Origin: CAVYXK01 sp963708245
GTDB lineage: Bacteria > Pseudomonadota > Alphaproteobacteria > Acetobacterales > Acetobacteraceae
Reading direction: 5' to 3'
NCBI GenBank assembly: GCA_963708245.1
Contig: OY970201.1
Span: 5,642,001-5,706,000, forward strand
Length of the DNA: 64,000 nt
Under the pieces are notes generated by a model. That model worked only from the letters and a program-made list of their open reading frames with translations. It was not told where the DNA came from and searched no databases. Shown here in pieces: positions 62,156-64,000 of the stretch; positions within the stretch are counted from its first letter, which is position 1; every line of letters begins with the position of its first letter. The position numbers and the translations under genes are program-made.

Positions 62156-63391
62156 TTGACCCAACTCCAACCCATCCGCGGTACCCATGACCTGATCGGC
62201 GAGGAGCAGCGCCGGCACCAGCACGTCATCGATACCGCCCGTCGCGTGGCATCGCTTTATGGCTTCGAAGAGTGGGTTACGCCGATCTTCGAGGATACAC
62301 GCGTCTTCTCTCGTACGCTCGGCGAGACCTCCGACGTAGTCACCAAGGAGATGTATTCCTTCACCGACCGCGGCGGCGAGGCGATCACGTTGCGTCCCGA
62401 AGCCACGGCCGGGATCTGTCGCGCGTTGGTTAGCAATGGACTTACTCAGTCGCTGCCCCAGAAGGTGTTCTGTGCCGGTCCGATGTTCCGTTTCGAGCGG
62501 CCGCAGAAGGGCCGCTACCGCCAGTTCCACCAGATCGATATCGAGCTGATCGGCTCGGCCGAGCCGCTGGCCGACGCCGAGGTGATCGCCTGCGGCTGGG
62601 ACATCCTGGTCGCTCTCGGGGTGGCCACGGACACCGTCCTGGAAGTGAACACGTTGGGCGATCGGGAGAGCCGGTTCGCCTACCGCCAGGCACTGGTCAC
62701 CTACTTCACCGCGCATCGGGATTCCTTGTCGGCGGATAGTCTTGCGCGGCTGGAGCGAAATCCGCTGCGCATCCTAGACAGCAAGGACGAGCGCGACCGG
62801 CGGATCGTCGCGGACGCGCCCACTATCCTGCCCTACCTTACCGAGGGCGCCGCCCGGTTCTACGCCGACACAAGGCGCCATCTGGACACGTTCGGCGTGC
62901 CTTACCGGGAGAACCCACGCATCGTGCGCGGCCTCGACTACTATGGCCATACCGCATTCGAGTTCGTCACCGACCAGCTCGGCGCACAGGGTACGGTGAT
63001 GGGCGGCGGCCGCTACGACGGGTTGGTGGAGGAGATGGGTGGCCCGCCCACGCCGGCGGTCGGCTGGGCGGCCGGGATTGAGCGGCTGGCCATGCTGATT
63101 GACACGGTGCCCGAGCCGCGACCCCCTGTCGCCGTCGTGCCGGTCGGCGACGCGGCCGAGGCCGCCGCGCTTTGCCTGCTGCAGAACCTCCGGCATGCCG
63201 GGATTCGCGCCGAGATGGCCTATCGCGGCAATCTTCGCCGCCGCATGGAGCGTGCGAACCGTATCGGCGCCCGAGCCGCCGTCATCATTGGCGAGGATGA
63301 CATTCGTGCGGGGGTTGCCCAGGTGAAGGACCTCGCGACCGGCGAGCAGATCGCTGTGCCACTGGCGGAGGTACCAGATCGCCTGACATGA
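62156..63391 (+). CDS. hisS: Histidyl-tRNA synthetase
   Basis: Class II aminoacyl-tRNA synthetase, about 411 aa: LQPIRGTHDLIG start, motif 1, motif 2 (MFRFERPQKGRYRQFHQIDI), HisA-specific RGLDYYGHTAFEF and motif 3 GGGRYDGLVEEMGG, then an anticodon-binding domain. No ATG is in frame; TTG 62156 fits the family start, and a GTG at 62123 is the alternative. Stop overlaps prfA. Confidence 0.94.
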   Translation: MTQLQPIRGTHDLIGEEQRRHQHVIDTARRVASLYGFEEWVTPIFEDTRVFSRTLGETSDVVTKEMYSFTDRGGEAITLRPEATAGICRALVSNGLTQSLPQKVFCAGPMFRFERPQKGRYRQFHQIDIELIGSAEPLADAEVIACGWDILVALGVATDTVLEVNTLGDRESRFAYRQALVTYFTAHRDSLSADSLARLERNPLRILDSKDERDRRIVADAPTILPYLTEGAARFYADTRRHLDTFGVPYRENPRIVRGLDYYGHTAFEFVTDQLGAQGTVMGGGRYDGLVEEMGGPPTPAVGWAAGIERLAMLIDTVPEPRPPVAVVPVGDAAEAAALCLLQNLRHAGIRAEMAYRGNLRRRMERANRIGARAAVIIGEDDIRAGVAQVKDLATGEQIAVPLAEVPDRLT

Positions 63392-64000
63392 GCCTTTCCC
63401 TGAAGCTGGACCGGATCGCTGCACGGGCCGAGGAGCTGCGCGCGACTCTGGCCGAGGGCCTGTCCGGGGAAGCCTATGTCCGCGCGTCCCGCGAGCTGGC
63501 GGAGCTCGAGCCGGTGGTGGCGCGCATCGACGACCTGCGCGCCGCCGAACGCGCGCAGACCGAGGCGGAGGGGTTGCTCCGTGATCCCGAGCTTCGCGAG
63601 CTGGCGGAGGCCGAGCTGCAGGCGCTGAAGGATCGCATCCCGGCTTTGGCTCACGAGATTCGTCTGGCGCTGCTGCCCAAGGACGAGGCCGACGAACGCA
63701 GCGCGATCCTGGAGGTACGCCCAGCCGCCGGCGGCGACGAGGCCGCGCTGTTCGCTGCCGACTTGTTCGCGATGTACCAGAAATACGCGACCCTGCGCGG
63801 CTGGCGCTTCGAGATACTGGACTACAGCGACACAGAGCTGGGCGGGTTGAAGGAGGGAATCGCCGAGATCACCGGCCGCAACGTGTTCGCCCGGCTGAAA
63901 TATGAATCCGGCGTGCATCGCGTGCAGCGTGTCCCGGCAACCGAGAACCAGGGGCGCATCCACACCTCCACCGTCACGGTCGCGGTGCTTCCCGAGGCCG
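63388..64000 (+). CDS. prfA: Peptide chain release factor 1 (3' end outside window)
   Basis: Starts at ATG 63388, overlapping the hisS stop (ATGA), and is open to the right edge. Reads MSLSLKLDRIAARAEELRAT, then EVRPAAGGDEAALFAADLFA and ESGVHRVQRVPATENQGRIH, diagnostic of RF1. The stop-codon recognition and GGQ loops lie beyond the window or just at its end. Confidence 0.93.
   Translation, partial: MSLSLKLDRIAARAEELRATLAEGLSGEAYVRASRELAELEPVVARIDDLRAAERAQTEAEGLLRDPELRELAEAELQALKDRIPALAHEIRLALLPKDEADERSAILEVRPAAGGDEAALFAADLFAMYQKYATLRGWRFEILDYSDTELGGLKEGIAEITGRNVFARLKYESGVHRVQRVPATENQGRIHTSTVTVAVLPEA

Overview
The window is GC-rich, tightly packed DNA from an alphaproteobacterium, most likely a Rhodospirillales/Acetobacteraceae-type organism. 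This is inferred from the conserved order dut-coaBC-ubiE-mutM-enoyl-CoA hydratase-rpsT-dnaA, the block ubiG | lysC-nitronate monooxygenase-ptsP-rodZ-like-ispG ... hisS-prfA, and an ABC exporter pair of the type found beside PQQ alcohol dehydrogenases. No ribosomal RNA is present, so the placement stays an inference.

Layout. (1) 0-6 kb: the 3' part of a VAO/4-cresol-dehydrogenase-type flavoprotein, then on the minus strand a DHDPS-family aldolase, a YcgN-type protein and a sugar ABC importer (binding protein and two permeases, no ATPase in view). (2) 6-19 kb: small regulatory and unknown genes, a BrkB/YihY membrane protein, glycogen genes glgC-glgA, gluconokinase and an SDR, an ABC-2 exporter, an AlkA-type glycosylase, a GMC oxidoreductase and a flavin reductase. 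(3) 19.2-20.8 kb: an intact ISNCY/IS1202-like element with a 16-bp target duplication. (4) 21-24.8 kb: a divergent Asd paralogue overlapping a DddQ-like cupin, a GNAT enzyme, a VapBC pair and an HD phosphohydrolase.

(5) 24.8-40 kb is the accessory region. It opens with tRNA-Gln(UUG). The last 17 bases of that tRNA recur at 37035-37051, so 24.9-37.05 kb looks like a tRNA-targeted genomic island, now heavily decayed. Inside are an IS5-type remnant, a frameshifted methyltransferase, a decayed serine recombinase, a glycine-zipper lipoprotein, three diverged copies of a ~165-bp repeat, a KirBac potassium channel, and a three-layer nest: a small membrane-protein gene split by an IS3 element that is itself split by a 2.67-kb serine-recombinase element. 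Removing the insertions restores an open 108-aa gene. A second KirBac gene lies just outside the right repeat and shares a 401-bp tract of perfect identity with the first. A partial, frameshifted copy of a HAD phosphatase gene precedes the intact one.

(6) 40-64 kb is mostly housekeeping: a phosphopantetheinyl transferase, a MaoC-type protein, dUTPase, CoA synthesis, quinone methylation (ubiE, ubiG), DNA repair (mutM), replication initiation (dnaA), aspartate kinase, PTS-Ntr enzyme I, the MEP pathway enzyme ispG, hisS and prfA. Two local departures from the usual order stand out: ubiB is missing between ubiE and coaBC, where a short tandem repeat sits instead, and a relE-like fragment plus an aaeXAB-type efflux operon lie between ispG and hisS.
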